Assembly: GCA_966250375.1 (NCBI GenBank)
Contig: CBINHE010000019.1
Span: 1-52,646, forward strand
From: CAMLDH01 sp966250375
Lineage (GTDB): Bacteria; Pseudomonadota; Gammaproteobacteria; Burkholderiales; Burkholderiaceae_D
Length of the DNA: 52,646 nucleotides
Direction of reading: 5' to 3'
Shown: piece by piece, positions 1 through 9,510 of the stretch
How the letters are laid out: each line of letters starts with the position of its first letter
How positions within the stretch are numbered: the stretch's first letter is position 1
Notes under the pieces: model-generated
The model's input: only the letters and a program-made list of their open reading frames with translations
Told to the model about the DNA's origin: nothing
The model's database searches: none
Position numbers and translations under genes: made by a program

Positions 1-14
1 TTCTCATCCCTGCA

Positions 15-293
15 TTATCCACTCTCGTAGGGAGATCGTGAACACGTTCTAAGACCCTTACCGTTTTCAGTTGGGACAACTCCAATATGACCACCTGCGT
101 TTGGTAGACTTGGGCCTTGCACATTAACGTGTACACCGCGTGCCAAGGTGTCTTGACTAGCAGTATTTTCCATTTTTACTTCATAACCAGCCAACCCCAA
201 CGGATCCAGCCACCCTGTTGGATTTGGAGCGTAAATAAATAAATTATTCCCCCCCGCTAGCCCGTCAAGAAAGAGAATGTTTGCACCAGACAT
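15..293 (-). pseudogene. Orphan Rhs C-terminal tip fragment
   Basis: A 92-codon frame whose first third (GGNNLFIYAPNP, then DPLGLA) is the conserved end of the Rhs core. It is followed by a different C-terminal tip from that of the full Rhs protein upstream; this tip has the motif RGVHVNV and GGHIGVVP. Displaced tips like this are common downstream of rhs genes and act as a reservoir for tip replacement (family knowledge). The tip shows only about 55 residues before a stop. After GKG, one of the other two frames stays open to the window edge, so a frameshift may have broken it, or the tip may truly end here. The start has no visible ribosome binding site and an intact core is absent, so it is probably not expressed as a free toxin. 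I do not recognise the toxin family. Confidence 0.6.
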
Positions 294-334
294 TCATTGA
301 ACGATGCCTTGCTTTTTCGGTGGCGCTGCGCAGG

Positions 335-808
335 CTACACTTCTTTAACCACGATTGCCGCAAGCTGCTTCTCATCGCTCAGTTTCCGGATGGTCTTCCG
401 GTCGTGGTTCTTCTCCATGAATGCCAAGAGGCGTTGCACGGCATCACGCAAGATTTCTTTCAAATCGTCCATCCGCTCTTCTTTGACACAACACTCCATG
501 CGATCCGCAAGATCGGCCGGCATGGTCGGGCAGCGTTCAATTCTAAAATTGACATGCGGCCATACTGATGCACTTTTTTTAAAAGTATCCGCAATATCTT
601 TTTCATCAAGCGGTCTGCTCAATAGCTCCTTGTAAAAGATTCCGACATTCACATAAAACAATTTGCTGTACGCAGATTTTTGGTGATTGACGATCAGGTA
701 ATAAGTTGGGTATTCAATGAACCGATTCACCCCATTCCCGTTGAATCCCAACTCCTTGGCGACATCACCAAAGACTTTGTTTGTGGTCGGCTGTTTGGTT
801 GTGCTCAT
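335..808 (-). CDS. DUF4304-like immunity protein for the Rhs toxin
   Basis: A 157-residue soluble protein. The segment YYLIVNHQKSAYSKLFYVNVG (residues about 37-57) has the alternating hydrophobic pattern and the N-x-Q-K-S...F-x-V-N-x-G signature of DUF4304, a family found as immunity proteins in polymorphic toxin loci. The start codon overlaps the rhs stop codon (ATGA), so the two are translationally coupled, as expected for a toxin and its cytoplasmic antidote. This stretch is clearly more AT-rich than the rhs core upstream, typical of exchangeable tip/immunity cassettes. The role as the cognate immunity protein is inferred from position and family. The exact family call is moderately sure. 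Confidence 0.75.
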   Translation of the reverse strand: MSTTKQPTTNKVFGDVAKELGFNGNGVNRFIEYPTYYLIVNHQKSAYSKLFYVNVGIFYKELLSRPLDEKDIADTFKKSASVWPHVNFRIERCPTMPADLADRMECCVKEERMDDLKEILRDAVQRLLAFMEKNHDRKTIRKLSDEKQLAAIVVKEV

Positions 809-3800
809 GGTTTCGGCACCACGACTTGAGTGGTTCTTTGTCCGGTCTTGGGATCGAGCACATCCAATATTCCCTCATGGTCTTTACCAGTAATTTGCTT
901 CATTTCATCGCAATAGCGTTTCACTTGCGCTTTTCCTTTCTTGATGGTTTTTGGACTGTATGTGCACTTACGTTCGATGATTGAGCAGTTCGGACCATCA
1001 AGCGCATCCAGCCGGCTCTGGGGGCTAATTGTTTGCTCACGATCGTAACCCTGCGGATACGGATATTTCTGCATATCGTTGTGGAACTCTTGGCCTTGCT
1101 GCGCATGCGTGCTGTGCCCACTTGTTGACGAGGCCGCCAGGCCGAGCGGATCAACCATTACGACCGGATTGCTGGCGTATTGATACAAGTTGACGCCACC
1201 CCGAAGGCCTATGGGATCTTGGCTGACAAATCGCCCGCTATCGGGATCGTAATATCGATACCGGTTGTAATACAGCCCCGTCTCCGCATCCTCGTACTGC
1301 CCCTGAAAGCGCAACGGCTGCGCAATATCGCTGACATCCAGCTTGTGAATCCGGCCCCACGCCTTGTACCGCGTCAGCCACACCACCTTGCCGTCTTCGC
1401 TCACCACTTCCTGCGGCGTGCCCAAATGGTCCGTGTTGACATAGTAGATCCGGTCGTTCCGCGCCTGCGCTTCCAGCAGCGCAAACTCTTCCTGGCGTTC
1501 CTTTTGCTTGCGTGCCTCGATCGTCTTGACGGCGCTCTCGTACACCGCCCTGTCCGTCACTTTTAACCACTTCAGGTTTTCCGCGTCTTGCTCTTCGGCC
1601 GCCTGCTTCTGCTCGTCTTGCGTCTGTTTCCTCTTCACCAGTTCCGGATCGTACTCGCTGTCCGGCGTGTCCGAATGCACTTGTGCCAACGGCACGAATC
1701 TGTCCGCTTCATATAGATAAGTGATCGTGGTGTCCGGCTTCACCTCCTGGATCAGCGTATTGCCGTCCCACACGAAGAAGGTGACCTCTTCCCGGATGGT
1801 TTCCATCCTGCCGCTGCCGCCATAGGTGCCGGTGGCTTTGGCTTCCTGCAAGGTTTTCACGATTTTCGCGGTGCGCCGACCGAACGCGTCGTACCGGTAC
1901 TCGGCTTCGATGGTGTGGCCCGCCTGCGGCTTGACTGCCTTCACCAACCGGTTTTCTGCATCGTAATACAGGGTCAACGCATACGGTTGTTCGTTTTCTT
2001 TGCCCTTGACGATCTTGCGGACGGTGTTGCCTTCGGTATCGTAATCGAACTCCATGCCCAGATAGCGCTTGAGCAGGTTGTGCGTGACCGGCGCGATCTG
2101 CGGCCGCACCTCGTTGCGCGGCTGCTCGCTCAGGTGTTCGAACCCTTCTTCCCAGTGGTCGTGGTCGACCGCGGCCTTGTTGTTTAGCTGCAGGCGTTTC
2201 TGCGTTGAACCATCAGTCAGGTTGCCAGCCGGATCGAATGCAAAGGTTTCAACCAAGCCGGACTGGGTAGCCTTGCGCAGTTGTCCGACCGGGTCGTATT
2301 CATAGCTGATCTTGTCGCGCTGCCAGTCTTCGATCTGTTTCAGGTTGCCTACAGCATCGTACACATGGCTGCGGGCAGCCAGCAGTTCGTGATGGGCGTT
2401 CGTCAGTTTCAAGCTGGTCAGCCGCGACAAGGGATCATACTTTCTGGTTTGGGTCAGTCGCTGCTGAGGCAATGGACTTCTGCCCAATTGCCGCACCTTT
2501 TCGCGGTGCAAATCGTCTCGCTCGAGGTCGGCGATCGGGCTGCCGTTCCACAATGTACCGATCCAGTGGCCGCTGCCGTAGCGTTGCGTGGTGAGCTTGC
2601 GGCCGTTAGGCAGGGTCGTTTGAATCCGGTTGCCGAGTGCATCGACCTCATGCTTGAGGGTGAAGACGCGCTCAATGGTTTGCGTGCCCTGCTTGAGACG
2701 CACGTGCTGCGTTTCTTCCACTAGGTGTCCAGCGTCGTTGTAGCTAAAGAGCAATTCGCTGTCGCGGGTCTTTACCCAAGTGAGGTTGCCGAGCGCATCA
2801 TATTGATAGCGCGTGGTATGCGTGACCGGCCCGCCACCGATGGGTTGGCGCACCGTCTTTTGCAGCAGGCGGCCGTTGTCGTCGCGCAGGTATTCAATGC
2901 GGGTCTTGCCGCTGCTGCTGGCAATCAACTGGCCGCCGCTGTTGTATTCGTAGTGGGTGGTTTTGCCATCGAAGCCGGTTTCGGCGATCAGCCGGTCTGT
3001 CTCGTCGTAACTGAAGTCGTACGTGTCGCCATTCTGGTTGACCAGCTTGGTCAATTGCAGGTTGCGGTTATAGTGATAGGACAGGTTGTGGCCGTTGGCG
3101 TCGGTGCGGGTGGTGAGCTGACCGTGGGCGTTGTAGAACAGGCGCGTGATGGCGCCGTTGGCATCGATATGGCTGGTGATCTGGTCGTTGGTGCCGTACT
3201 GGTAACTTTCCCTGGTCCCATCCGGCAGGATCGCTGCCTTGACCCGGCCAAGGCGGTCAGTCTCGTAACGGGTGACGTGGCCGGCCGCATCGGTGCGGGC
3301 GATCAGGTGACCGAGGGCGTTGTAGGAAAAGCGGGTGGTCTTGCCGCTGCAGTCGGTCTGCGCGATGATCTGGCTGAAGGCATTGTAGGACAATTTGCTG
3401 GTGCCGCCCCTGGCATCGACGACGCCGATCAACTGACCCAAGTGGTCGTATTGGTAGGTGGTGGCATGGCCGGCAGGATCGGTTTGCTTGACCAGGTTGC
3501 TGCGCGCGTCGAACTCCTGTTGCCATGCCTTGCCGGACGGATCGATGATCTTGACCGGCCTGTTGGCGGCGTCGTACTCGTAGCGGGTCATGCCACCGGC
3601 GGGGTTGGTGACCGAGAGCAGGTTGCTGCGCTCGTCATAGCGGTAACGGGTGGTGCGGCCCTCGGGGTCGATGTTTTTGACCAAGTTGCCGTCCTTGTCC
3701 CAGATGTTCTGGTGCCACGGGTGTGACCCGTCGGCGAGTACGGTTTCGACGCCGGTGATCAGGTTCAGGTGATTGTAAGTGTAGATCTTTTGGCCGCCGG

Positions 3801-5955
3801 CGGCATCAGTGACGGTGGTTTCGTTGAACGCGGGGTTGTGATCGAACCGGTTGTCATCGCTGCCGTCATCGTTGACGGTGTGAATGCAACGGGTTGGGAA
3901 TGGCGCCCAGTCGGGGTCGGTGCGCCAAGTGAGATTGCAACCAAAGCCGTTGTAGTCGGTGTAGCGGGTGAGCAAATGCGAGGCATAGGCATAGCCGCGG
4001 GCATGCTCTTCGGCATCGCGCTGCTCGACCAGATCCAGGCCGGCTTCCGGTGGCAGGAGCGTGCCGTGCTCGTCGCAGGCAGGTGCATAGCGGTAGCGCA
4101 CATGGGTATGGCGGCTGCCATCCGGCAGAATCTGTTCGATCTGGCCAATGCGCTGCGCCAAGTGGGTTAGCCAGGCTGCGGGTTGTTGTGCGGCATCGCC
4201 TGTGACCAAGGCAATGCCGGCTTTCTGGTTGGCGTCATGCAACGCCGCCAAGTCGGAAACCGCCTTCCTGGCGGCGGGGCTGTCGGCCACGAAGTGGTCG
4301 GCGTTGGCGGGCCGGCATTCGAGCCACAGCTGGTGGCCATCGGTGATCACCAGCAGGGTGTCGGGCGACAGCAAGGCCGCGACCGGATGCTGGGCAAAGC
4401 GGGCGCGAACTTGCGGCAACGTCAGCGTATGCAGCGTCGGGCCGGCCTGGGTGTGTTTGGCTTGCAGCGTGTAGCGGATATGCTTAGTACTGTCTTGCCA
4501 AGCAATCTGGCCGCTGCGGAACTCGTCGCGGTCGCCGTTACGGTAGAGGATGCTGACGACGCTGGCGCTGTCGCGGCGCAGCGTGAAGGACTCGAACGGG
4601 ATATCGCATGCTTCGCCGATGGCCAGCAGCGGCAGCCGCACATTGCGGCTAGTGTGGTCATGGTAAATGAAGCATTCGGCGGTTTGTGTGATGGCCGTGG
4701 TGTACGGCGAGGTCCAGCGCGCGCCGAGCAGGCTGTTGTCGTAGGCGGCATGCGAGGAGCGATAGCAGCGTGTCCATGAGACGGGCAGCAGACCGGGCGC
4801 GGTAAAGTCGGTCTGGTAGAGGAGCTCTTCGCCGGTGGCGAAGTGAACGGGTTTGGGCGAGGTGTTGCGCTTGCCTTGTGGCGTGGTGTTTTTGGGATAG
4901 CAGTCCGGGCATGACGTAGCAGCGGTCGGAAGATTAGGATTGCCCTTCATGACCACGGCCTGGTTTTGCGCCTTGAGGTTGGTGTTTTCCTGTCCAGTGC
5001 TGGCATTGTGGGATTTGCGTTCGTCGCCGTTCGCTGCGTTGCGGTCAATCTTTTTGCCCGATTTATCGCCAGCAGACGCCTGGGATGATTTGCCGGCAGT
5101 GGAGTCAGACTTGACCGGTTTGCCGTATTTCGGACGGTGCATGCGCACAAAAGCCTGCGTCAGCGACTTCAATCCTGCAAATTCGCTGTTGCCCGTCAAC
5201 AGTGCTTCACGAATTGACTTGGGCCCGGTTTGCTTGGTGCTTTCCAGCAGGTTGTTGAAGCGTTGCGAGGCCGTTTGGCCGCCCTTGTCGAACCGCTTGT
5301 ACACATTGTCCAGCAGCCGGATGTGCGGCGTCTGGGCCACCACCCCGACCGCCTTTTGCGCACCGTTGATGACCTGGACATAGCCGCCGTTGACTTTGTC
5401 CACCCAGCCCTCGATCTCGCGGTTGGCAATCACTTCCAGTTCATCGAGCACTGCGCCCATCGCCATCGACACCAGGTGCTGTTCGAGCAGGTTGACAGCC
5501 ACCTTCGGGTCAAAGACCATGCGCATGGCGGTTTTGAGGCCCATGGAGGCGGTTTTCACTGGCGGCATTGGCAATAGGCCGATGACATCGAGTCCGGTGT
5601 CGAGCCAGTTGGGGAAGACCTCGTAGCCCATCTTGCTGCGGCCTTCGTCGAAACTGGCCAGCGTGCGCACGTCATGCACGATGTCGTACAGGCTGAAGAC
5701 AATGTTCAAGCCGGGGACGCTGGCGGCAAAGGTTTTCAAGGTCTCCGGCGAGACGGCATCGACCCGCACGATTTGGCGTATCCATCCCGAGAGCATGTTA
5801 TAGGCGTCGCCGGTGACACGCTTGGCCAACGCCGGGTCGGTCAGCTGCAGATTGTCCATCGAGTACAGCCGCAGCCTGGATTCGGGGACGTCTTTCTCGG
5901 CGGGAGCGCCACTGTTTCCGTTGGATTGAGATGGGGTGGAGGCGGGAGTCGTCAT
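805..5955 (-). CDS. Rhs polymorphic toxin, type VI-associated, with nuclease-like C-terminus
   Basis: A 1716-residue Rhs protein. Residues 1-340 are a helical N-terminal region with no PAAR motif. A Cys-containing linker (CPDC, near 350) leads into the DUF6531-like start of the cage (PVHFATGEE, TDFTAPG). YD/RHS repeats follow (many xxRYxYDxxGxL-type units), ending in the hallmark RYRYYDPDSGRFVSQDPIGL and DPLGLA near 1606. The variable tip is the last ~108 residues. In it, D1650/D1653 and E1661-x-K1663 (sequence IIERK) plus a following Q/Y helix fit a PD-(D/E)xK nuclease fold, so DNA cleavage in the recipient is inferred. Rhs shells encapsulate such tips and are loaded on VgrG. The gene lies 175 bp after vgrG1 and is coupled to a DUF4304-like immunity gene. 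The ribosome binding site is weak (AAGAAAAG). Confidence 0.85.
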   Translation of the reverse strand: MTTPASTPSQSNGNSGAPAEKDVPESRLRLYSMDNLQLTDPALAKRVTGDAYNMLSGWIRQIVRVDAVSPETLKTFAASVPGLNIVFSLYDIVHDVRTLASFDEGRSKMGYEVFPNWLDTGLDVIGLLPMPPVKTASMGLKTAMRMVFDPKVAVNLLEQHLVSMAMGAVLDELEVIANREIEGWVDKVNGGYVQVINGAQKAVGVVAQTPHIRLLDNVYKRFDKGGQTASQRFNNLLESTKQTGPKSIREALLTGNSEFAGLKSLTQAFVRMHRPKYGKPVKSDSTAGKSSQASAGDKSGKKIDRNAANGDERKSHNASTGQENTNLKAQNQAVVMKGNPNLPTAATSCPDCYPKNTTPQGKRNTSPKPVHFATGEELLYQTDFTAPGLLPVSWTRCYRSSHAAYDNSLLGARWTSPYTTAITQTAECFIYHDHTSRNVRLPLLAIGEACDIPFESFTLRRDSASVVSILYRNGDRDEFRSGQIAWQDSTKHIRYTLQAKHTQAGPTLHTLTLPQVRARFAQHPVAALLSPDTLLVITDGHQLWLECRPANADHFVADSPAARKAVSDLAALHDANQKAGIALVTGDAAQQPAAWLTHLAQRIGQIEQILPDGSRHTHVRYRYAPACDEHGTLLPPEAGLDLVEQRDAEEHARGYAYASHLLTRYTDYNGFGCNLTWRTDPDWAPFPTRCIHTVNDDGSDDNRFDHNPAFNETTVTDAAGGQKIYTYNHLNLITGVETVLADGSHPWHQNIWDKDGNLVKNIDPEGRTTRYRYDERSNLLSVTNPAGGMTRYEYDAANRPVKIIDPSGKAWQQEFDARSNLVKQTDPAGHATTYQYDHLGQLIGVVDARGGTSKLSYNAFSQIIAQTDCSGKTTRFSYNALGHLIARTDAAGHVTRYETDRLGRVKAAILPDGTRESYQYGTNDQITSHIDANGAITRLFYNAHGQLTTRTDANGHNLSYHYNRNLQLTKLVNQNGDTYDFSYDETDRLIAETGFDGKTTHYEYNSGGQLIASSSGKTRIEYLRDDNGRLLQKTVRQPIGGGPVTHTTRYQYDALGNLTWVKTRDSELLFSYNDAGHLVEETQHVRLKQGTQTIERVFTLKHEVDALGNRIQTTLPNGRKLTTQRYGSGHWIGTLWNGSPIADLERDDLHREKVRQLGRSPLPQQRLTQTRKYDPLSRLTSLKLTNAHHELLAARSHVYDAVGNLKQIEDWQRDKISYEYDPVGQLRKATQSGLVETFAFDPAGNLTDGSTQKRLQLNNKAAVDHDHWEEGFEHLSEQPRNEVRPQIAPVTHNLLKRYLGMEFDYDTEGNTVRKIVKGKENEQPYALTLYYDAENRLVKAVKPQAGHTIEAEYRYDAFGRRTAKIVKTLQEAKATGTYGGSGRMETIREEVTFFVWDGNTLIQEVKPDTTITYLYEADRFVPLAQVHSDTPDSEYDPELVKRKQTQDEQKQAAEEQDAENLKWLKVTDRAVYESAVKTIEARKQKERQEEFALLEAQARNDRIYYVNTDHLGTPQEVVSEDGKVVWLTRYKAWGRIHKLDVSDIAQPLRFQGQYEDAETGLYYNRYRYYDPDSGRFVSQDPIGLRGGVNLYQYASNPVVMVDPLGLAASSTSGHSTHAQQGQEFHNDMQKYPYPQGYDREQTISPQSRLDALDGPNCSIIERKCTYSPKTIKKGKAQVKRYCDEMKQITGKDHEGILDVLDPKTGQRTTQVVVPKP

Positions 5956-6130
5956 GGCTTTTCTTTTTCAACAAATGGGGTGCTGCAATTGCATCTGGGT
6001 CGAGGAAACAACGTCGATGCGGCATCCGCAGCAGTTCGCTCGCAAACGTTGGTTGGAATCGGCTTTCTTTATATTTTTTCTGTTGCGCAAAGCGGTATCG
6101 ATATCGGTACCGATGCCGCTTGTCCGCTAC

Positions 6131-9100
6131 TTAGCTGGCTTTCTTGTCGATGACGTTTTTGGCAACATCGGCGGCGGATTTGGCAGTCGTTGCGGCGCTG
6201 GTGATGCCGGCCACTTGCTCATTCAAGCCAGTCGCTTGCGCCGCCTTGTCCACCAGTGCCGATGGATTGGCAAGCGCCGTGGCGCCTTTCGCCATTTGCG
6301 CCGCATTGCTCATCAAGCCCGTTGCTTGCACCGCCTTGGCCGCCAGTGCCGATGGATTGGCAAGCGCCGTGGCGTCTTTCGCCATTTGCGCCGCATTGCC
6401 CATCATGCCGGTGGCTTGGGCAGCCAGGCCGGTTGCGCCACTCTTGTCGAAGGCCTGGAGTGCGTTAGGGTCGAAGGCTGGCAGTTTCGGCTCCCACTCC
6501 GGCTTGTGTTCCATCTTGCGCGGATCGATCATGTATTCCACTGCGGCGGCGCCTCTCGGCACGCCAGCGAGCACGGCCTTGCCGGCACCGTCGAGCACAC
6601 CGGTGCGTACTTCTCCTCCGGGCAGCGTGACTTTGTATTGCGCGCCCTTGACCGGTTCGCCGTTTTCGTACAGGTGCTCCAGCGCCATGTCGCCTTTCTT
6701 CATCGGTGCTTGCGGCAAGGCACCGCTGTAGTTGCCGCCTGCCGGCCCCGTCAGATTCTTGGGTGCACCATGGATATTCACCGGCCCCGGCGCCTTGATG
6801 TCGATTGCGCCACCGCTCATCTTGATCTGGCAACCGCCGGCAGTCAGTGTCAGGCTGTTGGGGGTGGAGATCTCGATGTTGCCCCCGATAGAGGCGATCT
6901 TGATGTCCTTCTTTGCGGTCACTTCAAGATTGTCGTCCTGTGCCTGGATCTGGACCTTGCCCTTGCCGGCAAACAGTTTCATGCCCTCGGTGGCGACGAA
7001 CACGCTCCATGATTGCTTGACCGCGACCGAATAGCGGTTGCCGACGGCAACGTTGAGATCCTTCTGGCTGGACAGGTGAACGTTTTCACCGGCGGCGATT
7101 TGCCAGCTCTTGGGGGTAGTGCCGAGAATGCCGGCCGGGCTGGACAAGGCCAGGATCGGTTCTTCATACCCTGCCACTGTCGCCTGCTGGCCCGTGCCGC
7201 CCGATTGCGTATAGGTCTTTTCCGCTACCTGGATCAGGCGCTTGGCTTCCTCGTTGACGTCCAGCGGATCGGCATGGTGATCTTTGGCGGCATCGGACAA
7301 TGTCTTCGACAGTTCCAGGCTGCCCTTCAACTGGGTCGTCAATTCCTTGCTGTCCAGATGCGTGCCCTTGGCGTTGTCGCGCGCATCGGTGGAAATGAGC
7401 ATGCCTTTGCCGGCACGGAAGGCGGCATAGCCATCGGTGCGCGCTTCCAGGCCCTCGCCACGCGGCTGGCCTTTACCGCCGACGCGCGGATGCACGAGAT
7501 AGCCCTGGTTCAGCGCGGTGTTGCTGTGGTCCGTGGCGACTCGCAGGCGCTGTTCGGCGGTGGTGTCGTCCCACACGATTTCATTGCAGCCGCTGCCTTT
7601 ATACATTTTGGACTTGATGCCCGACTGCGTCTTGTTGCCGGGCAGGTCGCCGGCATGCGAAAAGTCGGGTGGCGGGTGCGTGCCATTGAACAGCGATCCG
7701 ACAATGAGCGGCCTGTCTACGTCCCCATTTTCAAAAAGCAAAACACATTCGTCGCCAACTCTCGGAGTCCACAAATGGCCGTAACCGCTGCCCGTCCACG
7801 GCTGCATGACGCGAATCCAGATCGAGTCGCCATCTTTGCCAGCTGCGCCTGCGCCAGCCGCATGGCGATGATCTTGCGTGCGAGTGAACTTCAGCTTGAC
7901 TTGCACGCAGCCACGCTGGTTGACGTGGATTTCTTCGCCCGGCGGCCCCACGACGATTGCCGTCATCATGGCGGGCGCGACTGGCTTGGCGTATTCGGTA
8001 TCGCTGTAGGCGGGCACGATCTGTACGCCTTTGCGCACGGCATTGAAACGGGTTTGACAGACCGGATCGGTGTGGGAGGCATCTGCCGGCAAATCCCATT
8101 TCCCGCGCGCGGCAGTGGCGGCAGGATGCTGCAGCAGCGTTTTCGCTTGGGATTCCATGCGCGGCGACAGGTTGTTGCGGGCGTACAGGCTGGCTTGCGT
8201 GACGGTGAATTGCTGGCCGTCGTCGGACGACGGGTGGTCGATCAGCTTGAGGGTGGCGCCGACCGGCAGGCGGCGGTGCGTGCCGCTGCCGTTGTACAGT
8301 TCGATCTTGAATTCGTGCGCGCCCATGCGCAGCTTGCCGTAGCGCGCATAATCGCCGGCGTCGTTGGCGCTGAAGTGCGGTTCGTATTCGTAATCTTCCA
8401 GTGTATCGGCCAGGCGATTGCCGAAATCGCCCTGGTCAACGCGGCTGTCATCCTGCTGGGTATTGACGACGACCGCCTGGTAGTCGTAGCTGGCGCGCAT
8501 GGTGCGCCCCGGCTGCAGGGTGCGGGCGCTGCTCCAGTCGGTCAGCACATCCTCGGTGCGGGTATCGACGCCATCGTTGCGATGGAAGCGCACTTTCACC
8601 GGGTCTGCTTTCAGGGTGGCGACATCGTCGAACAGCACGATGGTCATCTTGGGATGCTCGCCGGGCTGGCCGGCATCGCCATGCTCGATGTACCAGGCGA
8701 TGCCTTCCTGTGCCAGCCAACGCAGGAGGAAGGCGGTATCGTTTTCATTGAACTGGGTGGCCCAGGATTGCTTGGGATGCTGTCCGCGGCAGTCGATGCG
8801 CAAGTCCACGCTTTGCGCCATCACGCTGTTACCGCGCAAGTGTTCTTCGAGAATCTGGCGCACGAATTCCAGTACGGTCAAGTCCTGGAAGACGCGGCTG
8901 CGCTTGTTCTTTCGCAGGATCGCGAACGGGTCTTGCAGGGTCAAGCGACAAAGGGAAAAAGCGCCATCGGTACCCAGCCGCTCAGCTTGGGTGACGAAAC
9001 CGCAGATGGCGCGGCGCTGACCCTCTGTGGTCAGTAGAGCAACTTGCGCCGGTAAACCGATCAACTGCTCCAGCGGCAAGTGCAGATCGGCTGAGAGACA

Positions 9101-9256
9101 CAGCAAGCGGTAGGTATAGCCTTCGCTGATACCATCCTCGCCGGACAGTTCATATGGCAAGAGAACGTCGTCTTCGATGCTGGAACCGGGAGCGCAGGTG
9201 AGTTTGAGCAGGCGGTTGGCTTGGGTGTAGGCGAAGGCGCCATCCATCATGTCCAT
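6131..9256 (-). CDS. vgrG: VgrG1, type VI secretion spike with TTR-like and Ala-rich tail
   Basis: A 1041-residue VgrG. The N-terminal part is the phage-tail gp27/gp5-like spike. The OB/beta-helix region contains WIRVMQPWTGSGYG and WTPRVGDECVL, followed by the DUF2345 beta-prism. The start at 9256 is chosen because GAGGA lies 10 bases upstream and the putative promoter ends near 9371; a longer frame would start inside the promoter. The first 778 codons show no difference from vgrG2. After that the tail differs: a segment like a transthyretin fold (GEPVKGAQYKVTLPGGEV... about 845-915), which in other VgrGs binds cargo, and then an Ala-rich tail with two 30-residue repeats (ATALANPSALxxKAxQATGL). 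The rhs gene just downstream is the likely cargo. Confidence 0.92.
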   Translation of the reverse strand: MDMMDGAFAYTQANRLLKLTCAPGSSIEDDVLLPYELSGEDGISEGYTYRLLCLSADLHLPLEQLIGLPAQVALLTTEGQRRAICGFVTQAERLGTDGAFSLCRLTLQDPFAILRKNKRSRVFQDLTVLEFVRQILEEHLRGNSVMAQSVDLRIDCRGQHPKQSWATQFNENDTAFLLRWLAQEGIAWYIEHGDAGQPGEHPKMTIVLFDDVATLKADPVKVRFHRNDGVDTRTEDVLTDWSSARTLQPGRTMRASYDYQAVVVNTQQDDSRVDQGDFGNRLADTLEDYEYEPHFSANDAGDYARYGKLRMGAHEFKIELYNGSGTHRRLPVGATLKLIDHPSSDDGQQFTVTQASLYARNNLSPRMESQAKTLLQHPAATAARGKWDLPADASHTDPVCQTRFNAVRKGVQIVPAYSDTEYAKPVAPAMMTAIVVGPPGEEIHVNQRGCVQVKLKFTRTQDHRHAAGAGAAGKDGDSIWIRVMQPWTGSGYGHLWTPRVGDECVLLFENGDVDRPLIVGSLFNGTHPPPDFSHAGDLPGNKTQSGIKSKMYKGSGCNEIVWDDTTAEQRLRVATDHSNTALNQGYLVHPRVGGKGQPRGEGLEARTDGYAAFRAGKGMLISTDARDNAKGTHLDSKELTTQLKGSLELSKTLSDAAKDHHADPLDVNEEAKRLIQVAEKTYTQSGGTGQQATVAGYEEPILALSSPAGILGTTPKSWQIAAGENVHLSSQKDLNVAVGNRYSVAVKQSWSVFVATEGMKLFAGKGKVQIQAQDDNLEVTAKKDIKIASIGGNIEISTPNSLTLTAGGCQIKMSGGAIDIKAPGPVNIHGAPKNLTGPAGGNYSGALPQAPMKKGDMALEHLYENGEPVKGAQYKVTLPGGEVRTGVLDGAGKAVLAGVPRGAAAVEYMIDPRKMEHKPEWEPKLPAFDPNALQAFDKSGATGLAAQATGMMGNAAQMAKDATALANPSALAAKAVQATGLMSNAAQMAKGATALANPSALVDKAAQATGLNEQVAGITSAATTAKSAADVAKNVIDKKAS
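6221..6420 (-). repeat. 90-bp tandem repeat coding the VgrG1 tail
   Basis: About 2.2 copies with an exact 90-bp period, judged from GCCGATGGATTGG at 6259 and again at 6349. They code 30-residue Ala-rich units with AANPSAL and QATGL cores. The repeats are in frame, so copy number could change by slippage without breaking the gene. Confidence 0.85.
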
Positions 9257-9443
9257 ATGACGTGTTTCCTCGATTGGCCCGCCAGTGGCAGGGGTAACTT
9301 CACGAAAGTGGTGCTGGCAAGGCAGGCTTGCCGTCAAGACCATTACTTTCAAGACAACAGCAAACACAGAATTGTAAAGATGTTATTGCTATAACGCAAA
9401 TGATTGATTGAGAAAATCAGCATGGGGAAACGGCAAGGCAATG
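6922..9443 (-). repeat. 2,522-bp direct repeat, copy 1 (vgrG body plus promoter)
   Basis: No nucleotide difference was found from 17525-20046 at a constant offset of 10,603 bp. The repeat covers the first 778 codons of vgrG1 and 187 bp upstream of its start, including the promoter. Homology stops abruptly on both sides: in the tail-coding region at 6921, and upstream at 9444. A recent duplication or gene conversion is inferred. Confidence 0.95.
9371..9399 (-). promoter_or_regulatory. Putative sigma70 promoter of vgrG1
   Basis: On the minus strand, a -35 TTGCGT (9394-9399), a 17-base spacer and a -10 TACAAT (9371-9376) give a leader of about 108 bases before the vgrG1 start. The same site occurs in copy 2. 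Confidence 0.5.
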
Positions 9444-9510
9444 CCCGCCGCTCAGGCTGACATCATTGAACGATCGGATCAACACACTCGCGCACCTGAC
9501 TGAGTACGGG

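Noticed and set aside
2725..3726. A 333-codon plus-strand frame through the rhs repeats
   Set aside because: Mirror of the repetitive Rhs core; no start signal and no family.
6092..6119. Hairpin GCGGTATCG/CGATGCCGC with inner palindrome ATCGGTACCGAT between vgrG1 and rhs
   Set aside because: On the transcribed minus strand the stem has a C-A mismatch and only TTT follows; too weak to call a terminator.
7013..9037. A 674-codon open frame on the plus strand through vgrG1 (and its twin at 17616-19640)
   Set aside because: It is antisense to vgrG in high-GC codons; its composition is not protein-like, and it exists twice only because the region is duplicated.
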